Below, piece after piece: positions 9,416 through 20,991 of a DNA stretch of 23,247 bases; position 1 is the stretch's first letter, and each line of letters begins with the position of its first letter. A program made the position numbers and the translations under genes. The notes under the pieces are model-generated. The model did no database searches. It worked only from the letters and a program-made list of their open reading frames with translations, and was not told where the DNA came from. Source of the stretch: Mucidula mucida (lineage: Eukaryota; Basidiomycota; Agaricomycetes; Agaricales; Physalacriaceae); NCBI GenBank assembly GCA_015501055.1, contig JADNYV010000534.1, positions 1 through 23,247 on the forward strand, in the 5' to 3' direction.

Positions 9416-11996
9416 ATGGACGGCCTCATCGACTTGGAAGCTACGGCCAGGAGCCCAACTCTGTATTTACCCATCCCAGTGCCTACGCCACTTTCCAGGG
9501 ACTACATCTACGCCGCACTGGATGGCGGCTTCCACTATGCCCCCGAATGGCGACAACTCTCATCATGGCGGAGCAAGATCGTCGACATCTCCATTTATGC
9601 TCACCATCTTGCCATTACCTTCACGTCAACAGAATATGGTGCGTTCTGGCTCTCGACAGCATTGATTAGTGCACCAATATCACGGTTTTGTTAGCCATGG
9701 AAGCCTTCGCGACGCGGTACGGCGCCCCCGTCCCTAATACCTGCCCCAAGCTCTTCCTTTCATTTGCATTTGGATCGTATCCCACGAGTTACCCCCGACA
9801 CATCATTCGCGAACCACGTCAGACGCTCGAGGATACTTACAGCGAACTCGTTGATTTGGGTCCCATATTCCGAGTCACCCATGACTCTGTTTGGTTCTGG
9901 GATGAAGAGGTGGCATTGGAGGCTGAAGCAGACTCTTGCTGCTCAGTCAGATTTGACGGCGCTTATCAACCCGCACCTTGGAGATCCGCGTAAGGCTCTA
10001 TATAGCGGTCGTGGCGCCACGCTTACATCTATCCAGGGCGCCCTCCCAACTGCCAGTCGTGATCGTACATCTTTGATTCAGCATTTCCATCTTGTCCGTC
10101 GTTTCTCTTGGCCTTCGTTCATGTTAAATGACGTCTCGACTAGTTCGGTACCGTCTTGAGCTGGCAGTTTCACGAGGATGGGCATCTCACGCTCGAATAC
10201 TCTACTGTTGACTCAGGTTAGTAACACGTTCATCGTATTTACCTACCAGTAACAACGGTCGTCTAGCTGAAATGGCCGTCAATGCCCTGCACAATCGCTC
10301 TCATAGGTTTAGTATCCCCACACAGCACTACATGATCAACTACAAGCCTGCATACCCAATGGTAATTACCTGTAACGCCAACACATCTTCATGACTGCTT
10401 ATATATTTCTGCAGACGTTCTACAGGTCGCGCTTGTTGATCAAAGAATTAAATGCCAAGATCGGTGGCTTGCAGAGTGAACTTTGCAATACCTCTGTCGG
10501 CAATTCCGCTGCGATATCCCAAGGTCAAATCATCCAGTCCATGGAGAGACTCTTCCTACGTGCCGACCGCGCTGCGAAGAGAGTTACAGGAAGTGGAAGA
10601 GTTGAAGCAACAAGTTTCGCTGCTTCATCTGAATTGGCCAGAAAGCCGAGCGATGATGTATTTGCCGTCTACAGTCCTGCAGCGCAACTCGGAGGCCTTA
10701 CTTGCGCGTTCGCCCGCTGCGACAGTCCTGCGACCTCGAGGGAGGGGAAAACCCAGGAGAGCTTGACTCATAGCCACTTCAAGTTGAAGATTCTCAACAT
10801 GAATCGCGAACTACAGGAGACGAAGGAACGGCTTGCTCAGAGTCTTTTCAAGTCGGCTGACGACGAGGAGAAGTGGAAGGGAGACGTGGCTCGCTTAGGT
10901 GCGCTGGACCGAGAGAAGAGTGCAGAGCTAGAGGAGCTCACGAGGACCAACAACGAGTTGACGATCAGCCGCGACTACTTTTATTCAATGGTCAGTCAAT
11001 ACGAGGCGAGAAGTCGTCGATGGATGGCGACCTCGCCGAGATTGAGGGCCTTCGCGCGGATGTGAAAAATGTCAAGGCGGAGCTCGAGGAAAGTCGCGTT
11101 CCCTAGCCAGGGCATCACAGGAGGTAGACGACGTTCAAGCAGTTGCTGATGGCTTTCGCGTCTCCCTTGACGACATGCACCTCCGACTTCGCGAATATGA
11201 AGAAATTGTCGTGACGTCAGACGCCAAACGGCGTGTGTCGAGGAGGAGAAGTTGGGTCTTGAAGCGGCAATGGAGGAGAAGGATAGCGTGATCAAGGAAC
11301 TCGAGCAGGAGAAGGACGAAATCATCGAGGAGACCTCACGGTTGACATACAAGGTCGAGACCAGCGGGAGGAGATGCGTACGTTGCAAGCGATTGTCAAA
11401 GAGACTACAATGGAGTGCGCTGCCAAGGAGGAAAAGCTGAAGAAGCGTACACTCTCTGTAACGAGAAGGACGCTACTATCGCTACCTTGACAAAGGACAA
11501 GACTCGCTTAACCACACAGGCTGATTCCAATGCTGCCAAGATTGAGGAGCTCCAGAACGAGATCGACGAGCTGTACCGGGAGCGTAGGGAATTGCAGGCG
11601 GATCTGAAGAAGGAACGCGCGGAGCGGAAGAACAGTGTAAAGCTCCGCACGAGCTGAGCGAGAAATTGGTCGCACTACAAGCGGCGCAGAAGAACGCCCT
11701 CACCGATAACCGGACGGTGCAGAGTCAGCTCGAGGTCTCGTACATGCAGCGAACGCCGCAAGAAGGACACTGTTGCCACAGCATCCGTGCTGTCTGGTGC
11801 ACGGGATTCGTGGATATTGGACCGGGAGTTTGAGCCCGAAGATAGTGGCGCACCTTCCGCGAGCAGCCAAGTCTGAGGCTGAACACGAACGAGCTCATGG
11901 CGCGGGCTCACCGTCGCGCTGCGGAGCAGGGCAGGCGGAGCGCATGCGCCGCCGCCGCGGGAGGCTGCCGCCTACAAACTCTATTCGGGCGTCTGA
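9416..11996 (+). pseudogene. Large coiled-coil protein gene, read only with many frame changes (decayed or mis-sequenced)
   Basis: The best start is the ATG at 9416. A clean 56-nt intron (9639-9694) joins exon 1 to exon 2, giving about 150 residues of an unrecognised N-terminal domain (for example GGFHYAPEWRQLSSW and THDSVWFWDEE). Two further introns fit well: 10217-10266 and 10362-10414. From about 10415 the protein becomes a long heptad-type coiled coil rich in Glu, Lys, Leu and Arg (RELQEVEELKQQV, NRELQETKERLAQSLF, MEEKDSVIKELEQEKDEII, KIEELQNEIDELYRERREL). Reading it requires frame switches near 9930, 10150, 10600, 10700-10790, 11000, 11095, 11240, 11365, 11440, 11640 and beyond. A likely C-terminus is EAAAYKLYSGV, stop at 11994-11996. 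Heptads stay good on both sides of each break, so the breaks are recent or artefactual. Function unknown. Confidence 0.6.
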
Positions 11997-13755
11997 TTTA
12001 CACGATGACGCTTGAAAGATGGACCCTGTAAAAGTCAAATGAAGTGAAGTTGCCGCTCCGAGCGTGTGTATTTGTATTCGTAACTGTCTTTGTCTTTTTG
12101 CTGATCTAGTTTCTACTTTCAACGATGTATACCTTGTGAATAACATTATAACGAATGCTTGCAACTCCGCGATGTGGTGCTTGAGTCAACTTGATTTCAG
12201 TGTTTTGACTTTCTTTTACCGTTCCGATTCCGTCGAGTGTTCCGCCAGGAACCGCTTATTGTTGGGAGGCTGGCTGTGCGCGTTGTTTGACGCGTCAATT
12301 AATTCTCAAGGTGACCTCGCTTAGCGACCATTGACTATAAATGCACATTAACCTCAAAAAGGATTAATAAGAGGCTTAGCCATACACATTCTTCTTCTTG
12401 CGGGCGTCGGGCCCGCCTTATCGCGGTGCTTTCCAATTCCTCATTCGGACTCGGAACAAAAAGAGTCACGTCTTCTGAGATGGGCCGCCACACTGCTAGC
12501 GTGGCGCTGGCCATTTCCAACACCTTCCCCCATTCGAAATAGCCGGCATTTCAATTCCGTTCGTCGGCATTGTTCATTCGAGAAGAACACGGTCGTCGTC
12601 ACTGCTGACAATAAAGTTGGGACCAGTGACAACGCGCAAGCCGGAATCTCGCGGTTTCGTTATGTTACCTGGCGCAAAGTCGCAGTTTGTTTTCACCGGT
12701 ATATTGAAACATGGGCGGGCATTAATTTTTTTTTATAGAGGGTCGTGGCGCGCGTGGGCGGTTTTTTTCCCTTACGTGATCATGCACGAGGAGTGACCCT
12801 GCTGCACTGACTCGATTATGTATCATTGGATTATGCGTCATCGAGGCACCGCACATTCCGACCATGCGTGTGCCATACGATAGGGCCAACAAGGCCAATA
12901 GCGAATGTAGAATTGTCCTTTTTGGCCGAAAGTTTCCGAATCGATGGGTATCGATACGGGCTGGAATTAGGCTCAAGAGTCTACCCATCATGCCGGGTGA
13001 GCAAAGCGTGCTCTTGATTCGCTTTACTTGACGATAAAATTGCTGCGCCACACTTTATTAACTTGGAGCGTGGGGAGCTGTTGCCATTCAACGGAAGACA
13101 GAGTGAAACGACAACAACGCAAGGCAGCGGTTGCTGGGGCACCGACGCTTGGCTGAAACGGGTATGATCGTGCGTCGGCTTGGATCTGGATCCGGGCGAG
13201 GACGCAGAGAAACACAAAGGAAAATGAGTCGCTGCTTTGTGTTTTCCTTGATACGGGCTAGACGGGCGGGCGGAGGTGAGTCAAGGACCCTGTATACAGT
13301 TTTTTTAATTTTAAGAATGTATGTGAGACCTCCATAGCGACGGAGAGTCAGTTGGGGAAGATCTGCCATCGGGAAGGGGGGAGATTAGAGTTTGTCACGG
13401 CTGATTCTGGTAACCGAGGATTGGAAGGATCTGTGTTTTTGAATTGGCAACTTGGCGCAGCGATGTTGCTGGAATTTGCATTTTGAGATTTTCGTATGAC
13501 CAGCGTTACAAGTATTTCCGGGGCATGTCAAAGAGGTATATAGAGCACCAGCGGGTCCGCTCCGAGGATCGTCTCTTACTTCGGCGCTGCTTCGATATCC
13601 TTTCAGCTTTTTACACGTACTATTTCGAAAATGCGCAGATTACTGGGACGATTCTAATTCATTTTACTCGACGATCCTAATCATCTCAATCATGCACAAA
13701 AGCGGACCGTCAGTTCTTCACCAGCCTCGCCGCCCTCGTCCTCCTCCTCCAAAAA
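11997..13755. other. Gene-free 1.7-kb intergenic region upstream of the zinc-finger gene
   Basis: Short open frames occur on both strands but none has family motifs or exon-like structure. A T-rich run lies at about 12725-12736, AT-rich patches occur near 13300-13320, and the last 220 bp look like a promoter and leader for the next gene. No tRNA, rRNA, tandem repeat or transposon ends are seen. It is unusually long for this compact region. Confidence 0.5.
13537..13543 (+). promoter_or_regulatory. TATA-like element
   Basis: TATATAG lies 219 bp upstream of the ATG at 13756. It is followed by a C/T-rich stretch at about 13709-13750 directly before the start codon, a common arrangement in fungal promoters and leaders. 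Assigning it to the zinc-finger gene is inference from position. Confidence 0.4.
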
Positions 13756-15872
13756 ATGAACTCGATCGACCTGGGCCCATACATGATCGACTCCTTTGCG
13801 CCACGTCCACTGCCGAGTGTCGAGCTCTCGCCCTCGTCGTCGAGCGGCAGCCTCGGTGGCAGCGACTTTTCATCCACAGACTCCCACTTGTCCGCGACGC
13901 CGTCCATCGAGGCGTTTCTCGTTACTCGGTCCAGAGTTGTACGCGTAAGTAAACGATTGCATTATTATCAAACGCCGCGCTAACTGGCAACACAGTTTCT
14001 TGGACTGCCCGACCGCCGGAGCACTTTCTGGCGGATGTGCTTTTTCTCGCCAAATGTACGTTAGCCTTCTGCTCGGCTGCCGCGACGGTATATTAAAATC
14101 GAGACGGATACAGTATGTTCCCAGCGCCACTCAACTGTGGACAGTACACGACGGCACCATCTGGGCTGTCTTCAAGTCGCACGACGAGGTGAGCATACCA
14201 TACCCTCTCCATTCTTACTTTGTTCTGCGTGACCGTGCCTTGTGACATAATTTCACTTGATGTTTTTCTTTACTCCGTTACCTGACGCTGATGAGTGGTT
14301 GGTTATAGGCCTGCACCGCCCTCTCTCTCTCAGGGCTTGCTGCCCACGTCCGTCTTGCGCCTGCGCTCGAGCACGACCTTGAGCCATTCCACAAACTGCG
14401 CCGCGTCGACTTGCTTGACATGCACAAGACCCAGCGCCAGCCGCAGCCCGTTCACCGCCCGCAGATGCTCCAGATTCCGCCTCTGCGCGCCCAACTTTCG
14501 CGTTATTCGCCCGACAACGCGTCCCGACACGACTTTACCATCTCCAGCAATCCACCAAATCCCAGGACAAACTTCAGACTCGGTGACTGGATGTAAGCGA
14601 TACTGATCTGCCTTGAACGGAGGTGCTCATTCTATCCAGATGCGCCTCTCCAAAGTGCGGAGCTCACAATTTTGGGCAAGTTCTAGTTTCTTGACGTGTT
14701 CTTTTTCAAAACTAACAGTGCTACAGCCGCAACTTGGCGTGCATTGGATGCGGATCATCTAAAACTACTTCGCCACACTTTCAACCCGCGCCGCCACCCG
14801 CCCGGCCCCTCCCGTCCCCGCGCTTTACTTCGTCTCCCAACTCTCAGGCGTCCTTCTCACCCTCTTCTCCTGCCTTTCCTCCCTCTCCTGTCGCCACCCC
14901 GGCGAAGAACGCACACCCTCTTCTGACTCCGTCGGGACGTGCTTTCGCTGTTGGCGGACGTGTCCAAAACATCTCATCTGACCCTTTGCTGCCGTGTATC
15001 ATGTATTGGCCCGACAATGAGCCTTTCCCCGAGCAAGGACAGATAAGACCCAGCGGTCTCGTCGGAATTGCCGTACGTTTTTTTCCCTGTCAGCCCTTCA
15101 AATGAGCTCACAAACGCATCAATAGCAGCCGCCTATCCTGAACACGGGAAACCGAGGACCAATCTCTCACGTACGTATCCTTCCGATGTCCACGAACGGC
15201 TATCTAACCTAGTCCTTACAGCAACCCGGCGATTGGATATGCCAAAAGTGCAACTACCTCAACTGGCGCCGCCGCAAAGTCTGCCAGACGTGCCTCCCTT
15301 GTACTTGCTTTTCTCTCAAAGTTCCGCGTTTTTTCTGATTTCAATGTCTCTTAGACGCGGAAGGCAATGGAGATTCCATCTCTGCCGCGGTACAGGCCGA
15401 GCGAATCGCCTTACTCACGTCTGTCCTTGCTCAGACCCACATTCAGGCTCCCCAGCGTTCCCACTCGATGACACCGCCGTTGGTCCACCGTCCGTTCATC
15501 AACACCTCGCCGCCACACGTTAGGGCCCAGGTACATCGTTCGCAATCGCACTTTGAGCTGGGAAGCCAGTATGCCAGCACCCATCAAGCGGCGCGTCCGA
15601 TCTATCAGACTTCTGGACATGTCCACGCGCCCGCACCTGCGCCCCTGCTCCCGAGCTTCCTCCAGGACATTGTCCTGTCCCCCATGCTCTCGCCCGTCTC
15701 GACGTCGTCTGCCGATCTCTCTTTCGACGAGTACGACGAACGTCCGACCACGCAACATCGCACGCAGTCTGGCGCCAAGAATATCAGCAACATTTGGAAA
15801 ATGGACGGAGAAGAGTTTTCGGCCATCAACCGGAGCAGGAAAAGCAGCCGCGAGAGGTTGAACGTTGTGTAA
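13756..15872 (+). CDS. RNA-binding protein with RRM-like domain and two RanBP2-type zinc fingers (Nrp1-like)
   Basis: Exons 13756-13944, 13996-14055, 14114-14188, 14309-14592, 14640-14675, 14727-15072, 15126-15170, 15222-15300 and 15355-15872 give 543 aa in one frame. The ATG sits in an A-rich context (AAAAAATGAAC). After a Ser-rich leader an RRM-like fold spans about 60-140, with RNP2-like VVRFLGLP and RNP1-like TIWAVFKSHDEACTAL. Zinc finger 1 is GDWICASPKCGAHNFGRNLA followed by CIGC. Zinc finger 2 is GDWICQKCNYLNWRRRKVCQ followed by TC. Such fingers bind single-stranded RNA. A Pro/Ser/Ala-rich linker separates them, and a Ser/Pro/His-rich tail ends with KNISNIWKMDGEEFSAINRS. The layout resembles yeast Nrp1, a stress-granule RNA-binding protein, so a role in mRNA metabolism is inferred. 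Intron 5 (14676-14726) starts with GCAAGT. Confidence 0.83.
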
Positions 15873-16729
15873 ACTTTTTTTTGTGAGCAGCAAATGTTCT
15901 GATGTTTCCGCTGCAGCTGATGCGCTGCTTCTCTCACCCCAGTTGGCATCCAACAGGCATCTTCATATAACATATCTTAATTTATCTTTTGTCGGCATTG
16001 GAACACCCGCGGTTTATATCCTTCTCTCCATCCATTCACCCTACGATAAATTGTATCAACTAATTCCTCTCTCTCCGTCTCTTGTTGTTGTTTTGTTTCG
16101 AACTCTGCCACTATATCGCTGGAACGCATTTGGTCTTTATATATATCTAGTTATACATCATATATTACCACATCTTGGAACGAATCGCATGTGCATTAGA
16201 CTTGACTTTGACTTTTGAATAACGCCACACACTGATGAATCAACATTCATGCATCACGTTCGCATGTATGTACGTTAACAGCAACACGTACTCTCGCGCG
16301 GCCCACGGTCTACGTGTGAATCGGTATGAACCTGCAGGCGAGATTAAAGATTCTCATGATGCTTTCGTGCGTTCCCGTGGCCCTTTCGCAATTTGGCTAA
16401 ACGGGCGTACCCGAGGGCGCACTAACTCGTCGTCCAAACACTAAAACGGGTGCAGCGTTCAGACCAGAGTTGGCCACACCTTAAGCCCCTAACCCCAATT
16501 CTGGAACAGGGATTGAACTTGCGATCGAAGTCCGAGACACGCGCGTGGCCGGGACGCGTCAAGATGATGGATCGTCCTCGAGCGCCATAGCAACCGAAAT
16601 CAAAGAGCTCCTTGAACGCGTGGTTGGCTCGCCTCCTGTCTAAGCTAGTGCCCTCAATGTCATTACCCTCACTTGATAAATCTCAGCTATCGTACATCGC
16701 ACCCCCACGAATATCACGAGAACCAGGAT
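15873..16729. other. Convergent 3' region between the zinc-finger gene and EMC1
   Basis: About 860 bp between two stops facing each other. The first 350 bp are T-rich and AT-rich and fit 3' UTR and termination sequence. The 16440-16660 part is more GC-rich and holds a B-box-like stretch on the minus strand (AGTTCAATCC at about 16510-16519), but no full tRNA cloverleaf could be built. No gene is called. Confidence 0.45.
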
Positions 16730-19700
16730 TCAGTTATACCACTTCTCCCTCAGCTTCTTGTTCCGCACGATGGGCTTGGTCACCATAATCGCCACGCCGA
16801 GCCCGATTACCGTCAGCACCAGTTGCACCTTGTTAAAGTTCTCATCGAGCACGTCGAACGTCTTCGATGGTGCGACGCGCGTCAAGAACATGTCCAGGCC
16901 ATGTGCAAATACCAGCGACGTCGATTCCAGGAGCGCCGGTGAGGTAAGGATGTGTTTCACATTCGCCACCTTGAAAATGAATTCAGGTCAGCCACAGTGG
17001 GTCCGAGCAAGAAGAGTGATGTGTGTCACCTCGTAATAGTGTGAGAGCACGCGGCGAGAATCATCGACTAGAAGGGCGTCGTATTGGGCCAGCTGCTCTT
17101 CCATCTCCTCGGTCGTGGGCTTCCGGTTAGGCCGACGGGGATTTAACAATCTGCGAGGGAAGGAGATGACCTTATGACTGGCAGTAGCGACTGGATTAAC
17201 TTGGTAAGAAAACGAGAAAATAACACCATAGAAGAAGACACACCGATGATGTCCTTGCTGGAAATCCCAAACTTGGTTGATGTCGTCGCGATTGCTGTTA
17301 TGGGATGCAGGAACACATATGACTGCTCAAAGAATCGCAGGTCGACGTTTCCTTTGGCGAACGCTGACATGTCCGAGCTGCAAGAAGAATCATTAATTAG
17401 CCCGCAAGGTCCTGAATTGGTTTAACCTACCTGCGCGTCTTCTCATCCACTTGAGAACCTTCGTACAACTCCACGGTCACCATTCGATATCCCTTAGTCT
17501 GGCCCGCCGCCTTAAAGTCATCATCATAATAATGATACACCAACCAATTCTCTGTCAACGTGGCCTTGACATCGCACGAGCCCGAGTTTTCAGGTATAGC
17601 TGCATGATACACCGTAGTGCCCTTCGCGCCGTCGATAAGATATACCCCACAACTCGCTGGGGAAACAGAATGCGAACTCGTCAAGACCACAAACAACCGG
17701 GATTCAGATATTTGTAAAGAGTCGTCCGGTTACCTAGCACCTTGCCGATAGACGCGACCGGACCACGGGATGCGGGAATTATCTTCTGAATATCTTCTTC
17801 CTCCGGGAGCGAGAGTGTCCATGTAGGTTGCGCCACGAGGAAATCACTCTGAGAAGAAGTTGAAAGATGGTGGCCGGTGATTTTACGACGTCCCGACGTA
17901 ATGGTCTTGAGAGGGAAGTAGAGGGCCGATGAAGCATTCAGTAGTATCTCCCTGGACTCAGTGGTATCGGGATACAGGTGCGCCTGTAAATGAGTAGAGT
18001 TGCTTTCGCGTCGCCTTTCAAACACGCGCCAGCCTACCTGCATAAACTCATCTAAAGAGAAGATGACACGAGAATCCTTTTGAACCATGAACGCATCCAC
18101 CGTGGCATCAGGCGTATCAACGCCCTTGAGAAGAGGACTCTTCTCGACATCAGGGCGCGCATCGTTACCCGTCAAAACATCGAAGTGGAAGAGAACCGTA
18201 TCAACGAGACCCTAAGGCTTGCTTAGCACCAATGCATTAGTAATGCGCGCAACTTACATTGTTTGCCCGCCTTTGAGTGATCAAAACGGCTTGCGGCTCA
18301 CTCCCATCGCTCACCGTTCGTGTCACGAAAATCTTCACTGGTACATGGCTTGCTCCCACCTCCGCGGCCCAACCTAGATCCAGGATTCGGCTCCACACAA
18401 TGTCCCCATTACTGGAATCAAGCGCAAAGAGCTTTCCATGCACACTGGCAGCAAGGATAATCTGCCTGAACCCAAAAGTATCTCTCCAAAGAGTGCCAGC
18501 ACCATCGGCAGTTCGTACAGCAGATGACGAAGCCGACGCGTACGAACCGGTGGCGAACCGTCGGACAAATTTTAGCAAGTACCGAGGGAGGTCCTGTGCA
18601 TCTGAGATGTGTCTTAAAACTCGCTCGACATAGCTGACATCCCCGTCGTGGCTCAGGCTGACAGTTCGTTCCGGAAGTTCAACGAATTCTGCTACGTCAA
18701 CAGCTGTAAGACCTTCCTCGCGTGTCCATTGATGTTTATCCTGTTGCCAGAGTTGTACTGCACCAGTGGTCGTAGTCAGAAACAGGCGCCCAAGTACAGT
18801 GAAATCTTTAGGATTGGCGGCATCCATAGCCAGCTGAACAAACATGAGTGACAACACCAAAGCAAGATATACGGCACGCCTACATGTTTGATAACGCCAT
18901 GACTATTGGTATCGAAAGGGAAAGAGAATCCCGTCACGAGACCCTTTCCACTAGAGAGGTGAGGTGCGAAAACCTCAGCAGAAGCGAACTTAACAACAAT
19001 GAACGAGTAGTCATAATGAATGCAAATAGAGTTTACCTTGAACGCGAGGGAATAGTATAGGCGAGAGATATAAGGATTCCCCGACTTGTCGAAGCCCCCA
19101 GAGTACAAAGACTCCGTGTTACGCGACGAAGACGCCTGAACGAAGCATTAGAACAGAAAATTACATTGAAATTGGACTGACGGATCCGTCAAATTCCCAG
19201 ACACGGTTGAGCGCGGAACCCTCTTCTTCCAGTCTAAAAGCGCACCCCGTTCCATCGTATTTCACGGCAATCAAGTATCCGGAAGAACTCAACCCAATAT
19301 CCTGTAACTGTCTGTAAGAAGCGCCTTTGATTGTCGTTGGTTTGTCCTTCAGTGTTGGAGAGAGGGACACTGATTTGAGACTGCCTTGCTCCACCCACGC
19401 CAGACGTGCCGCCGTACTACGAGAAAGAGTGATGACGCTAGCGGGCCCCTCAGGAAGGTTGGAAGGTATGTTTGCCGTAGAAAGAATTTGCCCTGACTCT
19501 ACGGAGAGTGCGGTAACGTGTAATGTTAAGGACGAATAAGATTTGGCGAGGCCGACGACATATAGAGTAGATGGGGTGTAAACCAACTTTGAGTAGATTG
19601 CCAAGGACCTATTGAGCGTTACAAAGATTGCAAATGTATACGACGTAAGACTCACGTCTGATCTTCCGATGCCCAAGTCCATTTGAGCTGACCAGACCTT

Positions 19701-20293
19701 GAAAAGTAATTTACAGTGTGTCCATTGGTAAGAGTAATAATGTCGAAGGCGTCCGTTATTACAATCGGCCCGCCCATGTCGATAGAGTCCAGCAGAAGAC
19801 CATTTTCGGGTGAATGTAGTCGTTTTTCCAGGAGGAGACTACCATCGAGAACGTCGAAAGCGCGTAATGTTGCACCGCCCGGACCAGAGAGAGACGCGAC
19901 CACTGCATACGTGTCAGCCAAGCAGCTAGACTGGAAGGTATCGACGCACATTGGTCGTGTTTTTGGAATGCAACGATGCTGTCCTCTGCCTGATATATAT
20001 GCCGCCATGCTGGAGAGATGATTAGACCGTGTATAGTCTCTCATGACGAAGCACGCACCTAAAGACCCGTCCACAGGATTCAACGCGGCCAACACATTCT
20101 GTTCCGTCACGGCCAAAATGACACTTTTGGTATTCTTCTGTCCCACTCGATGGAAGACCGGTGCAGTTGACGGTGTCGAAGTCAAGGGTACGCCAATAAG
20201 ACGTTTGTGCCAGTCAATTACTCCAGCATCAGATTCATGGATGGCGGCGACCAGGCCTAGCGACGCAAGCAGCGCCAGACAGCGGAAGCGCAT
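16730..20293 (-). CDS. EMC1: ER membrane protein complex subunit 1 (EMC1), with one frame break
   Basis: Twelve minus-strand exons: 20293-20059, 20009-19950, 19902-19656, 19608-19182, 19135-19037, 18988-18884, 18833-18258, 18211-18038, 17983-17431, 17377-17244, 17190-17030 and 16969-16730; about 1003 aa. EMC inserts tail-anchored and multipass membrane proteins at the ER; EMC1 is its large lumenal subunit. The ATG at 20293 opens a signal peptide (MRFRCLALLASLGLVAA) and then DWHKRLIGVP. Beta-propeller blocks include VASLSGPGGATLRAFDVLDG and ASVHGKLFALDSSNGDIVWS. The C-terminal family domain has TTLYKYLNP, FGISSKDII, FPRRLLNPRRPNRKPTTEEM and RVAPSKTFDVLDENFNKVQL, then one membrane helix and KKLREKWYN. 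One base is missing at about 17697-17701, between YLNP and LFVVLTSS. Intron 8 is 54 nt with no in-frame stop. An ATG at 20347 is less likely. Confidence 0.9.
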
Positions 20294-20368
20294 AGCAGGT
20301 CGTGGGAGACGGTCAAGCCAAGTTTGGTATTCAACGTGGCGCATCATACTTTTGTAATCACGAACTTG

Positions 20369-20991
20369 TCATCCATTATAGCAAACTTTAAACACCAGTG
20401 CAAAAACGTTACTGATAGTGCATATCATAGGGAGGCTTATGAGAACTTTCCAAGCAGGAAACGCATCGTCGAAAACTTCAGACAAGCAAGCGTCTAAAAA
20501 CAGGAGAGTATTCGTGTCCACTCTATTCCAAATTGTCGTAGCAATAAAAATAACATCATGCTTCGCCACTTCAACAGCCAGGATATCACCCGTACGACCT
20601 TGAGTCAACCCGCTGGACGGGAAGAAAGTCAAGATGCCAACAAAGGTTAGCTTTCATGACAACTGGGAAAACCGAACCGCAAAAGCCATATACCATTTGA
20701 AGTTTGAAGACGAATTGGACGTCAGAGCAGTTGATATTTGGAGATGTCGCATCCAGTACCTCGAGTCGAGAAGCATTGGACGCCAGCTCCGTAGACTCAT
20801 AGTAGAACTCAGGAATGACGGTAAGTTTGGCGATATCGTTGAGCCCTAGGGTCAAAGAGAGCCGAAATAAAACAAAGAATCGTGTCACTGATGGGTGCTG
20901 TGAATCCGTGTATTTCAACCAGACTAGATTGAGCCGACATACGAGGCGAGGTCCACGAGGCAGCGGGAGATGTCAAGCCTGTGTCAAGCAC
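20369..20991 (-). other. Unresolved minus-strand coding-like region upstream of EMC1
   Basis: Three overlapping minus-strand frames look partly protein-like: 20991-20809, 20918-20586 (containing AKLTVIPEFYYESTELASNA) and 20632-20369 (ending LISLPMICTISNVFALVFKV, which is hydrophobic). An intron with a good branch point and acceptor (GCTAACC..CCGTCCAG, ending near 20598) could join some of them, but I could not find one exon chain that keeps a frame throughout. It may be a small membrane protein gene carrying a frame error. I do not recognise the family. Confidence 0.3.

Noticed and set aside
10985..11010. Very short intron to join two coiled-coil frames
   Set aside because: The GT..AG span would be about 23 nt, far below the 46-nt minimum of other introns here, so a frame break is the better explanation.
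15411..15953. A 180-codon minus-strand open frame
   Set aside because: It is antisense to the last exon of the zinc-finger gene, whose frame is supported by eight consistent splice junctions.
16490..16620. Candidate tRNA on the minus strand
   Set aside because: The B-box-like motif is present, but the acceptor stem does not pair, the T stem has a mismatch, and no proper A box lies at the right distance.
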